Origin: Muribaculaceae bacterium
Lineage (GTDB): Bacteria > Bacteroidota > Bacteroidia > Bacteroidales > Muribaculaceae
Direction: 5' to 3'
NCBI GenBank assembly: GCA_017557665.1
Contig: JAFYYI010000059.1
Location: forward strand, 1 to 56,061
Length of the DNA: 56,061 nt
Below are positions 32,474 through 42,073 of this stretch, in pieces (the stretch's first letter is position 1; each line of letters starts with the position of its first letter). A program made the translations under genes and the position numbers. The notes beneath the pieces are model-generated. The model saw only the letters and a list, made by a program, of their open reading frames with translations. It did not search any database and was not told the origin of the DNA.

Positions 32474-35008
32474 ATGAAGAGTAATTTAGACAAGAAACTG
32501 GTCGGGTCGCTGTCGCTTGGCGATGTGATCCATTTTGTGATTGCGGTGGTGGTATTTGCTGCCATTTCTTGGATTTATTTTTATCCCAATGACGTGAATG
32601 GCGATGTCCTGAGGCAGCATGACGTGATGCAGGGTGCTGCCAACAGCCAGGAGATTACATCCTTTGAACAGCAGACCGGCGAGAAGTCGTGGTGGACCAA
32701 TGCCCTGTTTGGCGGCATGCCAACGTTCCAGATTGCGCCATCCTATGACGGCACGACCATGTTGAACCCGGCATCGGCTCTCTACCGCCTCTATTTCCCG
32801 ACGCCCGTGAGCTGGTTATTCATCCTCATGTTGGGCTTCTTCCTGTTGATGTTGTCATTCAAGGTCAAGTGGTACTATGCCGTGCTTGGTGCCATCGGGT
32901 ATGCCTTCTCGAGTTACTTCTTCATCCTGATGGGCGCAGGCCACATCTGGAAGCTGATGGTGCTGGCCTATATCCCGCCCACCATCGCCGGCATTGTGTG
33001 GTGCTACCGTGGCAAGTACTTGGGTGGTATGGCTGTGGCCGCCTTCTTCGGCGCCCTGCAGCTGGCCAGCAACCACGTGCAGATGACCTATTACTCGATG
33101 TTTATCATCGTGCCTCTGGTTATCGCCTATTTGGTCAAAGCTATCATGGACAAGCAGCTGAAACGCTGGTGCATCGCCACAGCGTCACTCATTGTTGCTG
33201 CAGGACTGGCCCTGGCGGCCAACTCGCCCAACCTGTTTATGACCTATAAATACACCCAGGAGACCATGCGCGGCGGACACAGTGAGCTCACGCCCAAGGG
33301 CGAAGAGGCTGCTGCCGCCGCCCAAGCCACCAAGGGCGGTCTTGACAAGGACTACATCACCCAGTGGAGCTACGGCATCGACGAGACGATGACGCTGCTC
33401 ATCCCCAACTGCAAGGGTGGTGCCACCATCAAGCCCGAGCACGGCTCCAACCGCATGCTCGCCCTGAGCGATACCAAGGCCGCCGAGAAGAAGGTGGAAT
33501 CGGGCGATATCGAGTCACAGGACATGCAGATTCTGAGCCAGTTCCCGCAGTACTTCGGCGACCAGCCGATGACCAACGGCCCCGTGTATGTCGGTGCGCT
33601 CATCTTTGCCTTGTTCCTGCTGGGCTTGCTGATTGTCAAGGGTCCCGTGAAATGGGCCTTGTTGATTGCCACCATCATCAGCATCCTGCTCTCGTGGGGC
33701 CACAATGCGATGTGGCTCACCGGCTGGATGATTGACCACTTCCCCATGTACAACAAGTTCCGCACCGTCTCGTCAATCCTCGTTATTGCCGAGATTGCAA
33801 TGCCCATCCTTGCCGTGCTGGGCTTGCGGGAACTCTTCAAGGAACCCGACGGCTGGCGCAAGCACAAGGTGGAATTGTTCCTCTCCTTCGGCCTATGTGC
33901 TGTCCTTTGTCTGATATCGGCATTGTTCCCCAACGTATTCGGACATTACTCGGCCGAAGAATATGAGCAGCTCGTGGCATCGGGCCAGATTCAGCAATTC
34001 CCCAGTGTTGACGCAGCCATCGCCGCCGTGCGTGGCGCCCTGGTCAGCGCTGACGCATGGCGCAGCCTGCTCATCTTGCTCCTGAGCTTCGGTGTACTCT
34101 TTGCCGCATTGAAGGGCAAACTCAATGAGATGGCTGCGACCCTCATTGTCGCCGGCATCGTGCTCGTGGACATGTATGCCGTGAACAAGCGCTACTTGGA
34201 TTCCGATACCTTCACCTCACGCTATGACATCCCTGAGCAGAAGTTCGAAATGCGTCCCGTTGATGCCCAAATCCTGCAAGACAAGGACATGAACTACCGC
34301 GTGATGGACGTGCAACACTTCGGTGAGGCGATGCCCAGCTATTTCCACAAGACTGTCGGCGGTTACCATGCCGCCAAGTTGTCTCGTTACAACGACCTGA
34401 TCAACAATCAGATCATGAACAATAACGTCCAGGTGCTCAATATGCTCAACACGCGCTATATCATCGTGGATGATAAAACCGCTCAGCGCAATCCCGATGC
34501 CCTGGGCAACGCTTGGTTTGTGGACACGCTCACCTATGTCAAGAATGCCGATGAGGAGATGGCATTCATGGACAACTTCAACCCTGCCCACACTGCCGTT
34601 GCCGACGCCCAGTTCAAGCAGCAACTGGGCGAGGCCAAAGCAGTGCAGCCCGGTGATACCATCTATGAGACGTCCTACGCGCCCAATCACCTGACCTATC
34701 AGAGTCACAGTGCTGCAGGCGGTCTGGCTGTCTTCAGCGAGGTTTATTTCCCGTGGGGCTGGCAGGTGACTGTCGATGACAAGCCGGTGGAGATGGGTCG
34801 CGTGAACTACGTCTTGCGTGCCCTGCAGCTGCCCGCAGGTGACCATAAGATTGACTTCAAGTTCGCTCCCACCGAGGTGAACAAGACGCAGACGTGGGCC
34901 AAGATAGCTGTCGTGGTCATCTATCTGCTCTTGCTGCTCGCATTGAACTATGCCCTGTTCGGCCGTCAGTTCCTCAAGAAGGCCGATGAAGCGGTCGCCG
35001 AAGAATAA
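32474..35008 (+). CDS. YfhO-family polytopic membrane protein
   Basis: 844 residues with about twelve membrane helices in residues 1-600 and a periplasmic C-terminal domain (SEVYFPWGWQVTVDDKPVEM, YVLRALQLPAGDHKIDFKFAP, typical of YfhO) before a final helix. YfhO proteins resemble GT-C glycosyltransferases and are linked to glycosylation of cell-wall polymers in Firmicutes; the role in Bacteroidetes is not established. The next gene starts inside its last codons, indicating coupled translation. Confidence 0.88.
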   Translation: MKSNLDKKLVGSLSLGDVIHFVIAVVVFAAISWIYFYPNDVNGDVLRQHDVMQGAANSQEITSFEQQTGEKSWWTNALFGGMPTFQIAPSYDGTTMLNPASALYRLYFPTPVSWLFILMLGFFLLMLSFKVKWYYAVLGAIGYAFSSYFFILMGAGHIWKLMVLAYIPPTIAGIVWCYRGKYLGGMAVAAFFGALQLASNHVQMTYYSMFIIVPLVIAYLVKAIMDKQLKRWCIATASLIVAAGLALAANSPNLFMTYKYTQETMRGGHSELTPKGEEAAAAAQATKGGLDKDYITQWSYGIDETMTLLIPNCKGGATIKPEHGSNRMLALSDTKAAEKKVESGDIESQDMQILSQFPQYFGDQPMTNGPVYVGALIFALFLLGLLIVKGPVKWALLIATIISILLSWGHNAMWLTGWMIDHFPMYNKFRTVSSILVIAEIAMPILAVLGLRELFKEPDGWRKHKVELFLSFGLCAVLCLISALFPNVFGHYSAEEYEQLVASGQIQQFPSVDAAIAAVRGALVSADAWRSLLILLLSFGVLFAALKGKLNEMAATLIVAGIVLVDMYAVNKRYLDSDTFTSRYDIPEQKFEMRPVDAQILQDKDMNYRVMDVQHFGEAMPSYFHKTVGGYHAAKLSRYNDLINNQIMNNNVQVLNMLNTRYIIVDDKTAQRNPDALGNAWFVDTLTYVKNADEEMAFMDNFNPAHTAVADAQFKQQLGEAKAVQPGDTIYETSYAPNHLTYQSHSAAGGLAVFSEVYFPWGWQVTVDDKPVEMGRVNYVLRALQLPAGDHKIDFKFAPTEVNKTQTWAKIAVVVIYLLLLLALNYALFGRQFLKKADEAVAEE

Positions 35009-35717
35009 AACACTTGAGGCGTTGTCTCAATTAAAACGATATCTAACTGCATGGAGCCGTCACCATCGGAGTGACGGCTTCGGCATACATTCTCCCTTTG
35101 CTTACAGCTTTGTTCGCAACGTGTGGCGTCAGCGGCTGCCCTATTATGCTTATGCTGGCATTCACACCTTGATAGCGACCGTCAAGTCTGGCACGACACC
35201 CCGGCAACGCCGTGAGCTGGACCTCATCAACGAGAAAGAAGCGCGCCTGTTGTTCCGGGTGACCAATTTCTTCAATCCGCAACACATCCTGCAGGTGGGC
35301 GCTGCCACGGGCATCGAGAGCGTCGCCATGCTCGAAGTGAACCGTCACAGCCGGCTTTATCTCTATGACGCGCAGCTGGAGCAGCATCCGCTTGCCGTTC
35401 GCGTGCTCCAGACTCAGCTGGAAAGGATATCGTGCTATGATGACATGAATGTGGCGGCCGATGAGTTCTTGGCCGCCGGAGAAGACATGCGGCTCGCGCT
35501 GGTCAACAGGCCCGTTGAGGACATCGTGCTCAAGCGGCTGCTGGATGAGGGCTGTGTGCTCGTCATGCGCAACACTAACCGTGATGAAGCAATGTCAGAC
35601 CTGTTTGACACCTGCTGCATTCACATGCCGATGGGCCAGACCTACACCAACGGCAAAATCGCCATCCTCAATCCCAATCCCAAACTGCAGCGCGAGGACT
35701 TCCTCCTGTGGTTGTAA
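34986..35717 (+). CDS. methyltransferase-like protein of Bacteroidetes
   Basis: 243 residues from ATG 34986 (MKRSPKNKTLEAL), overlapping the YfhO gene by 23 bp. The N-terminal segment RSDGFGIHSPFAYSFVRNVW and YYAYAGI is a hallmark of this Bacteroidetes family; the middle (ILQVGAATGIESVAMLEVN, YLYDAQLEQHPLAV) looks like a Rossmann SAM-binding fold with a degenerate glycine motif. Activity and substrate unknown; coupling to YfhO suggests a role in the same envelope process. Confidence 0.75.
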   Translation: MKRSPKNKTLEALSQLKRYLTAWSRHHRSDGFGIHSPFAYSFVRNVWRQRLPYYAYAGIHTLIATVKSGTTPRQRRELDLINEKEARLLFRVTNFFNPQHILQVGAATGIESVAMLEVNRHSRLYLYDAQLEQHPLAVRVLQTQLERISCYDDMNVAADEFLAAGEDMRLALVNRPVEDIVLKRLLDEGCVLVMRNTNRDEAMSDLFDTCCIHMPMGQTYTNGKIAILNPNPKLQREDFLLWL

Positions 35718-35803
35718 ATGACAGGTTACCGCTAAAAAACGATTCCTCTGTTGTACTTGCCTGACTGATGACGATTCCGGCAAGAGCATTGCTGTCCTGA
35801 AAC

Positions 35804-35845
35804 AACAACGCCCTGCAATAGTTGTGCAGGGCGTTGTCGTTTTTT
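35804..35845 (+). terminator. terminator between 35717 and the FKBP cluster
   Basis: ACAACGCCCTGCA (35805-35818 region) pairs with TGCAGGGCGTTGT (35825-35837), then six T. Confidence 0.85.
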
Positions 35846-35861
35846 GTGTCGGCCTTATGAA

Positions 35862-36779
35862 TTACTTCTTCTGAGGCTGAGCGGGGATGTTGATTTGGGG
35901 AGTCTTGGGGGTGGCAGGCTTGCTGTCGTCGATGCCCAGGGTCTCCAGGTCAAAAATCAGCGTCTCGTTGGCTTCGATACCGCGGTTACCCTGCAGACCG
36001 TAAGCGAGGTCGCTGGGGATAACAACGTTAACCTTCATGCCGGGCTTCATGAGCTGCAGCATCTCGGCAAAACCGGGAACTACACGGTCACAGTTGAAAA
36101 TGGCGGGGGTGCCTTCCTGGCTCCTGTCAAACTCGGTGCCGTCGAGGTGCTTACCAACGTAGTTCACCTTGATGTTGTCTTGAGCAGTGAAGTTCTTGCC
36201 CTCACCTTCCTTGAGCACCTTGTAGGCGATACCGCTCTTGGTGAAGGTGTAGCCTTCCTTTTTCAGCTTAGCCATATACTCCTCACCTTTCTTCTTGTTC
36301 TCGATAGCCTTGGGTGACATGGCCATGATGCGCTCCTGAAGGGCCTGAATCTGCTCCTGCTGTTTCTGCATTTCGCCCTGCTTGCTCATCATCTCCTCCT
36401 GGCTCATAGGCTTGGCCGAGGTGAAGGCGTCATGCAGGTGCTTCATGAACAGGCTCTGGTTAACGGGAACGCCGAGCTGCTGCTGAACGCCCTGATAGAG
36501 CTGACCGATGTACATACCCATCTGCAGACCGGCCTGGAAACTCTTGCTGGTGTCGGCATTGGCGACGAACTCGAGACCCTTGAATGCCTCGTTCAGGTTG
36601 ATGGTGGAGTCTTGCAACAGCTGCTGAGCCATGCCCTCACCAATCTGGTCACCTAACATCATGCTCAACGAGTCCATTGCTTGCTGGGCTTCCTTGCTGA
36701 CTTCCGGACCTTTCTGATTGCAGCTTGCGATGCCGATCATGAACAGACCGATTGCTGCAAAAGCTAAAATCTTCTTCAT
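35862..36779 (-). CDS. FKBP-type peptidyl-prolyl isomerase lipoprotein with FKBP_N domain
   Basis: 305 residues. Lipoprotein signal with lipobox IASC (Cys20), an N-terminal helical dimerisation domain (about 30-180, SKEAQQAMDSLSMMLGDQIG; coiled MQKQQEQIQALQERI), an FKBP domain (about 185-285, NYVGKHLDGTEFDRS; VIPSDLAYGLQG) and a Pro-rich tail. Mip-like architecture; a folding helper outside the inner membrane. First of three FKBP genes in a row on this strand, but last in transcription order. Confidence 0.92.
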   Translation of the reverse strand: MKKILAFAAIGLFMIGIASCNQKGPEVSKEAQQAMDSLSMMLGDQIGEGMAQQLLQDSTINLNEAFKGLEFVANADTSKSFQAGLQMGMYIGQLYQGVQQQLGVPVNQSLFMKHLHDAFTSAKPMSQEEMMSKQGEMQKQQEQIQALQERIMAMSPKAIENKKKGEEYMAKLKKEGYTFTKSGIAYKVLKEGEGKNFTAQDNIKVNYVGKHLDGTEFDRSQEGTPAIFNCDRVVPGFAEMLQLMKPGMKVNVVIPSDLAYGLQGNRGIEANETLIFDLETLGIDDSKPATPKTPQINIPAQPQKK

Positions 36780-36832
36780 AATAATAAAACTTGTTTTTTT
36801 GTTTGTTTTGTAATGTTGATATGAATTGTTGT

Positions 36833-37381
36833 TTATTCTTTTACTTCCTGGCTTGCGCCCTGAGCGTTCTTCTCGACCTTGATGAGCTCAACGTCAAAGA
36901 TGAGCGCACTGTTGGGAAGAATGTCGCTGCCGGCACCCTTCTCACCATAGGCCAGCTCGCTGGGGATGAACAGGCGATACTTGCTGCCCTCGCTCATCAG
37001 CTGGAGACCTTCGGTCCAACCGGGAATCACCTGGTTCAGGGCGAAGGTGGCGGGCTCGCCGCGCTCAACGCTGCTGTCGAAAACCTTGCCGTCGATGAGA
37101 CGTCCGGTGTAGTGCACGGTCACCTGGTCGGTGGAATCGGGCTTGGCACCGTTACCCTCTTTCAAAACCATGTACTGGAGACCGCTAGCGGTGACCTTGA
37201 CGCTGTCGTTCTTGGCATTCTCGGCCAGGAACTCGCGACCGATGGTCAGGTTGTCCTTGATCTGGGGCATCTCGGTGTTGATTGCCTCCTCGGTGGTCTC
37301 GTTACTTGTTGCATTATTCTTGCAGCCGACCATGCCAGTCATGAGCATGGCAGCCATTGCAATAGCAAAAAACTTTTTCAT
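36833..37381 (-). CDS. FKBP-type peptidyl-prolyl isomerase lipoprotein, short
   Basis: 182 residues from ATG 37381; codons upstream belong to the gap and to the neighbour in another frame. Lipobox MVGC (Cys20), a short spacer, and one FKBP domain ([36 protein letters not shown]). It lacks the helical FKBP_N dimerisation part of its neighbour. The FKBP core is very close in sequence to that of 37419-38006, indicating duplication. Confidence 0.92.
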   Translation of the reverse strand: MKKFFAIAMAAMLMTGMVGCKNNATSNETTEEAINTEMPQIKDNLTIGREFLAENAKNDSVKVTASGLQYMVLKEGNGAKPDSTDQVTVHYTGRLIDGKVFDSSVERGEPATFALNQVIPGWTEGLQLMSEGSKYRLFIPSELAYGEKGAGSDILPNSALIFDVELIKVEKNAQGASQEVKE

Positions 37382-37418
37382 TGTAAAATGTCGTGATTGA
37401 ATTTGGTTGTTGATGTTT

Positions 37419-38006
37419 TTACTTCTTCTCAACCTTGAGCAGCTGAACGTCAAAGATGAGTGTTGAGTTGGGTTGGATGGGGCCGGTGCCGTGGGGGCCA
37501 TAGGCAAGGTTGGAGGGGATGAAGAGCCTGTAGGCAGCACCCTCGCGCATCAGTTGCAGACCCTCTACCCAGCCGGGAATCACCTGGCCGACGGCAAAGG
37601 TGGCGGGCTCGCCGCGCTCAACGCTGCTGTCGAACACAGTACCGTCAATCAGCTTGCCGGTGTAGTGAACGGTAACCACATCGTTGGGACCGGGCTGGAG
37701 GCCTTCGCCTTCCTTGATGACCTGGTACTGAAGGCCGCTCTCGGTGACTTTCACGCCCTCGTTGTTCTTGTTCTGCTCCAGGTACTCGCGACCGAGACGC
37801 TCGTTCTGTTCGGCGCCTTCTTTCTCAAGATTGGTGAAGTATTCGGTGACGATTCGTTTTGCCTCATCGAAGGTCATCTTCTGTTCCGCGCCTTCATAAA
37901 TGGCTCTCATGCCATCGGCAAAGTCGTTGATATCCAGTTTCTTGACGCCTGAGCCAATAAAGTTTCCACCCATGCTCAAGCCTAATGCGTAACTCAGTTT
38001 ATCCAT
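37419..38006 (-). CDS. FKBP-type peptidyl-prolyl isomerase, cytoplasmic form
   Basis: 195 residues without signal peptide ([20 protein letters not shown]). A short FKBP_N-like helical part (1-80) precedes an FKBP domain ([34 protein letters not shown]). The set of one cytoplasmic and two lipoprotein FKBPs spaced by 37-53 bp looks like an operon from the -7 box at 38046-38039. Confidence 0.9.
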   Translation of the reverse strand: MDKLSYALGLSMGGNFIGSGVKKLDINDFADGMRAIYEGAEQKMTFDEAKRIVTEYFTNLEKEGAEQNERLGREYLEQNKNNEGVKVTESGLQYQVIKEGEGLQPGPNDVVTVHYTGKLIDGTVFDSSVERGEPATFAVGQVIPGWVEGLQLMREGAAYRLFIPSNLAYGPHGTGPIQPNSTLIFDVQLLKVEKK

Positions 38007-38038
38007 TGAATAATTGTCGATATTTTAAAAAAACGGTG

Positions 38039-38046
38039 CAAAGATA
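38039..38046 (-). promoter_or_regulatory. -7 box TATCTTTG of the FKBP operon
   Basis: Reverse-strand TAnnTTTG, 32 bp before ATG 38006. Confidence 0.6.
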
Positions 38047-38089
38047 GTGATTTATGTGATTGGGATGTATGTTTTTGGAAATTTTTTAT

Positions 38090-38097
38090 TATTTTTG
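38090..38097 (+). promoter_or_regulatory. -7 box TATTTTTG of the sirtuin gene
   Basis: 52 bp before ATG 38150; -33 box not clear. Confidence 0.6.
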
Positions 38098-38149
38098 CTA
38101 TCACAATAGTGATAACAAGTTGATTAACCAACCCAATAACTCAACGACT

Positions 38150-38854
38150 ATGAGCAAGAAGAAATTAGTGATTTCGACGGGTGCTGGCATCAGCGCCGAG
38201 AGTGGTATCAAGACCTTCCGCGATGCCGATGGCCTGTGGGAGAATTATCCCGTTATGGATGTCGCCAGCCACGAGGGTTTTCTGCGCGACCCCGCTCTGA
38301 TTCATAACTTCTACAACATGCTGCGCAAGAAGCTGTTGGACGCCAGTCCCAATGCCGCCCACCAGGGACTCGTGGAACTGGAGAAGGACTATGACGTGAG
38401 GGTGATTACCCAGAATGTGGATGACCTGCACGAGCGTGCCGGGAGCAGCAACGTGCTGCACCTGCATGGCGAGTTGATGAAGGTGCGTTCGCTGCGTCAT
38501 GAGGAACGCGAGTACACTTTGCCTTGTGATGAGTTGAGCGACAAGGGGATTGAGACCAGTGTGGACACGCTGGACCCCTATGGCGACCACGTGAGGCCGC
38601 ACATCGTGTTCTTCGGCGAAGCGGTCCCCAACATGGAAGAGGCCGCCCAGTTGGCCCATGATGCCGACATCTTTGTCGTCATCGGCACTTCGCTGGTGGT
38701 CTATCCCGCTGCAGCGCTCATTCAGTACGTGAAGCGCGGCGTGCCCATCTACTACATTGATCCTCGTCCCGCCAGCGTGCCCAGCTGGGTTCATGTCATC
38801 GCCAAGCCCGCTACCCAGGGTGTGGCCGACCTCATCGACATCCTGCGCGGCTGA
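38150..38854 (+). CDS. cobB: Sir2-family NAD-dependent protein deacylase
   Basis: 234 residues from ATG 38150 (MSKKKLVISTGAGISAESG). Motifs: GAGISAESGIKTFR, TQNVDDLHERAG, catalytic His in VLHLHGE, VVIGTSLVVYPAA. The zinc-binding cysteine pairs of most sirtuins are absent (a loop RHEEREYTLPCDELSD stands there), as in many Bacteroidetes CobB proteins. It removes acetyl or succinyl groups from lysines using NAD. Monocistronic. Confidence 0.93.
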   Translation: MSKKKLVISTGAGISAESGIKTFRDADGLWENYPVMDVASHEGFLRDPALIHNFYNMLRKKLLDASPNAAHQGLVELEKDYDVRVITQNVDDLHERAGSSNVLHLHGELMKVRSLRHEEREYTLPCDELSDKGIETSVDTLDPYGDHVRPHIVFFGEAVPNMEEAAQLAHDADIFVVIGTSLVVYPAAALIQYVKRGVPIYYIDPRPASVPSWVHVIAKPATQGVADLIDILRG

Positions 38855-38872
38855 CGCGACATAATCAAGGAG

Positions 38873-38916
38873 AAAGACAAGAGCTTGAGACGTAATTGCC
38901 TCAAGCTCTTGTCTTT
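38873..38916. terminator. bidirectional terminator between cobB and DUF285 gene
   Basis: Perfect 17-bp stem (38873-38889 with 38900-38916), 10-nt loop. Confidence 0.9.
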
Positions 38917-38928
38917 ACTGTTATTCGT

Positions 38929-40284
38929 TCACCAAGTCTGGTTGAGAATGTAGTTGATAAGGGCGGTCACGTCGCTGATGTTGACCTCGGTGTCATGGTT
39001 GCAGTCGGCGGCTTCAAGATTGATTAAAGAAGCATCACTCGTCAGCACATAGTTGATCAGGCTGGTCACATCGCTGATGTTGACCTCCTGGTCGCCGTTC
39101 ACGTCGCCGCGCGGGGCTGTAGACTTGGCGGAGAAGTATCCGGGTCTGTCAGGGCCGCCGTCAATGCGGGCATAGGTCTTGTTGGTATGGCTCTCATCAT
39201 AGGCAGTTCCCTTTCCGCCCACCAGTGCGGTGCAGTTAGTGAACAGACCTTCACCCCATTCCCCATAGACGTATTCAGTGGTCCATCCTGTCCCGGCATA
39301 GATGGTGACCAGCCTCGAGCAGTTGGCAAACATGTTGGTCATGTACCAGGTGCTGCTGGTGTTCCAGCCCGAGATGTCAAGCAAAGTGAGGCTCGTGCAG
39401 CCCGAGAACATGTTTTGCATGTCGTTGACCCTGGTGGTGTTCCAGTCCGAGATATGAAGTGAGGTCAAGTTTTCGCAATCCTTGAACATGTCGTTCATGG
39501 CGATGACGTTGGCGGTGTTCCACTTCGAGAGGTCCAGTGAGGTAAGACTTGAGCAGCCCGCGAACATTGCCACCATGGTCATAACCTTGCCAGTGTCCCA
39601 GCCCGTGAGGTTGAGATAGGAGAGCCTTCGGCAACCATAGAACATCTGGGTCATACTGGAGACATTAGAGGTGTTGAAGCCCGAGAGGTCGAGCGAGGTT
39701 AAGTTTTCGCAACTATTGAACATGTGGTACATGTCAATGACATTGGAAGTGTCCCAACCTGAGACGTCGAGTGAGGTCAGACTCAAGCAGTAACAGAACA
39801 TTAAGCCCATGTCGAGAACGTTGGCGGTGTTCCAGCCTGACAGGTTGAGCGAAGTCAGGCTCTCGCAGTCGCGGAACATTTCGTACATGTCGCTGACATT
39901 GGTGACGTTCCAGCCCGCCAGGTCAAGCGATTTCAGACTGGAGCAGTCGCGGAACATCCTGTTGGCATTAGTCATCTCGCTGGTGTTGACGCTATTCAGG
40001 TCCATGCTCTCGCATTGGTTGAAATTATAGAACAGCTGTGAGCAGTCGCCGGTGAAACTCACCTCGCTCGTGGCTGTGACGCTCTTGACGGCAGTATTGA
40101 TCACGTCATTGCCCCATGAGTCCCAGTTGTTGAACTCGCCCCAGTTGAGCGTCAAGGCACCTGTGGCGGTGTCGAAGGAGTACTTGGGTGGCGATGTCAC
40201 AGTGTTGGAGGCTGCATCGGCGAGTGCGGCTTGTGCCGAGAGGCCGACAGAGAGCACGACAAGAAGTAAAAAAGTTTTTTTCAT
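38929..40284 (-). CDS. secreted DUF285 repeat protein with C-terminal dockerin repeats
   Basis: 451 residues from ATG 40284 (MKKTFLLLVVLSVGLSAQAA signal peptide). About ten DUF285 repeats of 24-25 residues (MFRDCSSLKSLDLAGWNVTN, VSDMYEMFRDCESLTSLNLS) between residues 85 and 340, then YARIDGGPDRPGYF and two dockerin loops (GDVNGDQEVNISDVTSLI; DCNHDTEVNISDVTALI). The end module is the same as in 1022-2602. Surface or secreted; ligand unknown. -7 box TATATTTG at 40329-40322. Confidence 0.85.
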   Translation of the reverse strand: MKKTFLLLVVLSVGLSAQAALADAASNTVTSPPKYSFDTATGALTLNWGEFNNWDSWGNDVINTAVKSVTATSEVSFTGDCSQLFYNFNQCESMDLNSVNTSEMTNANRMFRDCSSLKSLDLAGWNVTNVSDMYEMFRDCESLTSLNLSGWNTANVLDMGLMFCYCLSLTSLDVSGWDTSNVIDMYHMFNSCENLTSLDLSGFNTSNVSSMTQMFYGCRRLSYLNLTGWDTGKVMTMVAMFAGCSSLTSLDLSKWNTANVIAMNDMFKDCENLTSLHISDWNTTRVNDMQNMFSGCTSLTLLDISGWNTSSTWYMTNMFANCSRLVTIYAGTGWTTEYVYGEWGEGLFTNCTALVGGKGTAYDESHTNKTYARIDGGPDRPGYFSAKSTAPRGDVNGDQEVNISDVTSLINYVLTSDASLINLEAADCNHDTEVNISDVTALINYILNQTW

Positions 40285-40321
40285 GAGCAAAGGCCATTTG
40301 GTTATTGATTCTAATTCCCTG

Positions 40322-40353
40322 CAAATATAGCTGATTTTAGTGAGAAATCACAA
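40322..40353 (-). promoter_or_regulatory. promoter of the DUF285 gene at 38.9-40.3 kb
   Basis: Reverse strand: TTG (40353-40351), 21-nt spacer, TATATTTG (40329-40322). Confidence 0.6.
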
Positions 40354-40400
40354 GTAATCAGTAAAAAACAAGCGACTCCATCATATTCTATCAGAGAAAA

Positions 40401-40432
40401 TTAGCCTCCGCACGTCAGCGTGCAGAGGCTAA
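40401..40432 (-). terminator. terminator of the 117-residue lipoprotein gene
   Basis: TTAGCCTC-c-GCACG pairs with CGTGC-a-GAGGCTAA; TTTTC on the minus strand. Confidence 0.75.
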
Positions 40433-40503
40433 TGAATATTTTTCAGCGATGGCTGCTCGTCGCTTTTGTCATTTGAAAAACGGGATAGCCTGGCTGGAGA
40501 CTA

Positions 40504-40857
40504 TCAATCCTTGAGCTTGATGATGGTGTTCTCTCCGGCCCTGATTTCCACAACTTCTTGAAAGAGCAGCCGATCGTTTTGCTGACGCACCATGACCCGT
40601 CGGGTGCCTTGTTGAGCGCCGTAGCGCATCCCCTGAACCTCATCGCCAACAACTTGTGCCGTCGATGCCAGGAATGTCTTCTTCAGGCCCGAGATGTTGA
40701 CCCACAGGTCGTCGTACTGCTTGCCCGACTCGCTCACAAAGACGAGGTAGCCGAAACTATCGTGGGTTTGGAAATCCTTGGCCAGCTTGTAGCTGTTGCC
40801 GCATCCGCTCAGGAGCAGACACATGGCACAACAAGTCAGGAGCAGTATCTTTTTCAT
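40504..40857 (-). CDS. small lipoprotein, unknown function
   Basis: 117 residues with lipobox LSGC (Cys19). The mature part (YLVFVSESGKQYDDLWVNIS; RRVMVRQQNDRLLFQEVVEI) is beta-rich and small. No family recognised. It starts 15 bp after the threonine dehydrogenase stop and is probably co-transcribed with it, though no functional link is obvious. Confidence 0.7.
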   Translation of the reverse strand: MKKILLLTCCAMCLLLSGCGNSYKLAKDFQTHDSFGYLVFVSESGKQYDDLWVNISGLKKTFLASTAQVVGDEVQGMRYGAQQGTRRVMVRQQNDRLLFQEVVEIRAGENTIIKLKD

Positions 40858-40872
40858 CGTCGTTGGTCGTTA

Positions 40873-41832
40873 TTACTTGTTAAGTCCGAATTTGATGCGC
40901 AGTTTCTCGATCATGTCCTTGGTCATGGCGTCGAGGTCATATTCGGGTTTCCAATCCCACTCAACGCGAGCGCAGGTGTCGTCAAGCTTGTTGGGCCAGC
41001 TGTCGGCAATGCCCTGGCGCAGCGGGTCGACGTCATATTCCATTTCAAACTCGGGAATGTATTCCTTGATCTTGTGGTAGATGACCTCGGGGTCAAAGCT
41101 CATCGACGCGATGTTGAACGAGTTGCGGTGTACCAGGCGCGAAGCGTCGGCCTCCATGATCTCGATGGCGGCGCGCAGGGCGTCGGGCATGTACATCATG
41201 TCCATCAAGGTGCCGGCGGCGATGGGGCAGATGAATTTCTTGCCTTGAACGGCGCTATAGTAGATATCAACGGCATAGTCGGTCGTGCCGCCGCCCGGAG
41301 GGGTGACGTAGCTGATCAGGCCGGGGAAGCGCACCGAACGGGTGTCAACGCCGAACTTGAGGGCATAATAGTTACTCAATAACTCGCCAGCGACCTTGGT
41401 CACGCCATACATTGTGCGCGGCTGCTGGATAGTATCCTGGGGTGTGCCGTCCTTGGGGGCGTTGGGGCCGAAGGAGCCGATGCTGCTTGGGGTGAACACG
41501 GCGCATTTCTTCTCGCGCGACACTTCCAGCACGTTCATCAGGCCATCGATGCCGATGTGCCAAGCCAGCTGGGGCTTGTTCTCGGCCACGGCGCTCAGCA
41601 GGGCTGCCAGGTTGTAGATGGTGTCGATATTGTACTTGTCGACAACGGCGGCAATCTGCTGGGCATTGGTGATGTCAACGATTTCCGAGGGGCCGCTCTC
41701 AGCGAGTTCGCCCTTAGGCTCAGCGCCGGGAATATAACCGGCCACCACATTACCCGTGTAGATGCCTCTCAACTTCATTGTCAGCTCCGAACCGATTTGG
41801 CCCGTTGAGCCGATGATCAGAATATTTTTCAT
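40873..41832 (-). CDS. L-threonine 3-dehydrogenase, SDR type
   Basis: 319 residues. NAD-binding GSTGQIGS (GxxGxxG at 8-14), catalytic Tyr142-Lys146 in MYGVTK, FTPSSIGSFGP, and DMMYMPDALRAAIEIMEA, as in the short-chain threonine dehydrogenases of Flavobacterium and animals rather than the zinc enzyme of E. coli. It oxidises threonine to 2-amino-3-ketobutyrate, which Kbl (29835-31025) cleaves. Promoter TTG-N20-TATTTTTG at 41910-41880. Confidence 0.93.
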   Translation of the reverse strand: MKNILIIGSTGQIGSELTMKLRGIYTGNVVAGYIPGAEPKGELAESGPSEIVDITNAQQIAAVVDKYNIDTIYNLAALLSAVAENKPQLAWHIGIDGLMNVLEVSREKKCAVFTPSSIGSFGPNAPKDGTPQDTIQQPRTMYGVTKVAGELLSNYYALKFGVDTRSVRFPGLISYVTPPGGGTTDYAVDIYYSAVQGKKFICPIAAGTLMDMMYMPDALRAAIEIMEADASRLVHRNSFNIASMSFDPEVIYHKIKEYIPEFEMEYDVDPLRQGIADSWPNKLDDTCARVEWDWKPEYDLDAMTKDMIEKLRIKFGLNK

Positions 41833-41879
41833 TGCACTATCTCTTAATATGTTCAGGTTTATGTTTTCTAATCAAGGCA

Positions 41880-41910
41880 CAAAAATACACTTTTTATCAA
41901 AAATGTGCAA
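41880..41910 (-). promoter_or_regulatory. promoter of the threonine dehydrogenase gene
   Basis: Reverse strand: TTG (41910-41908), 20-nt spacer, TATTTTTG (41887-41880). Confidence 0.75.
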
Positions 41911-42057
41911 TAATGACTCTCTTTTTTTCAAAAATGTCGCCAATGGGGATGCTTGTGAAGATGATATCGAGCGCGTTATTGCGTTGAAACGTTCCCGATG
42001 ATGGCATCTTGTGGCGGTGAGTTTTGACCGATAGGGCTTGTTTTTGGAAAAAAGTAT

Positions 42058-42065
42058 TACCTTTG
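42058..42065 (+). promoter_or_regulatory. -7 box TACCTTTG close to the DUF4421 start
   Basis: Only 8 bp separate the box from ATG 42074, so the mRNA would have almost no leader. Confidence 0.5.
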
Positions 42066-42073
42066 TGGTTGAA

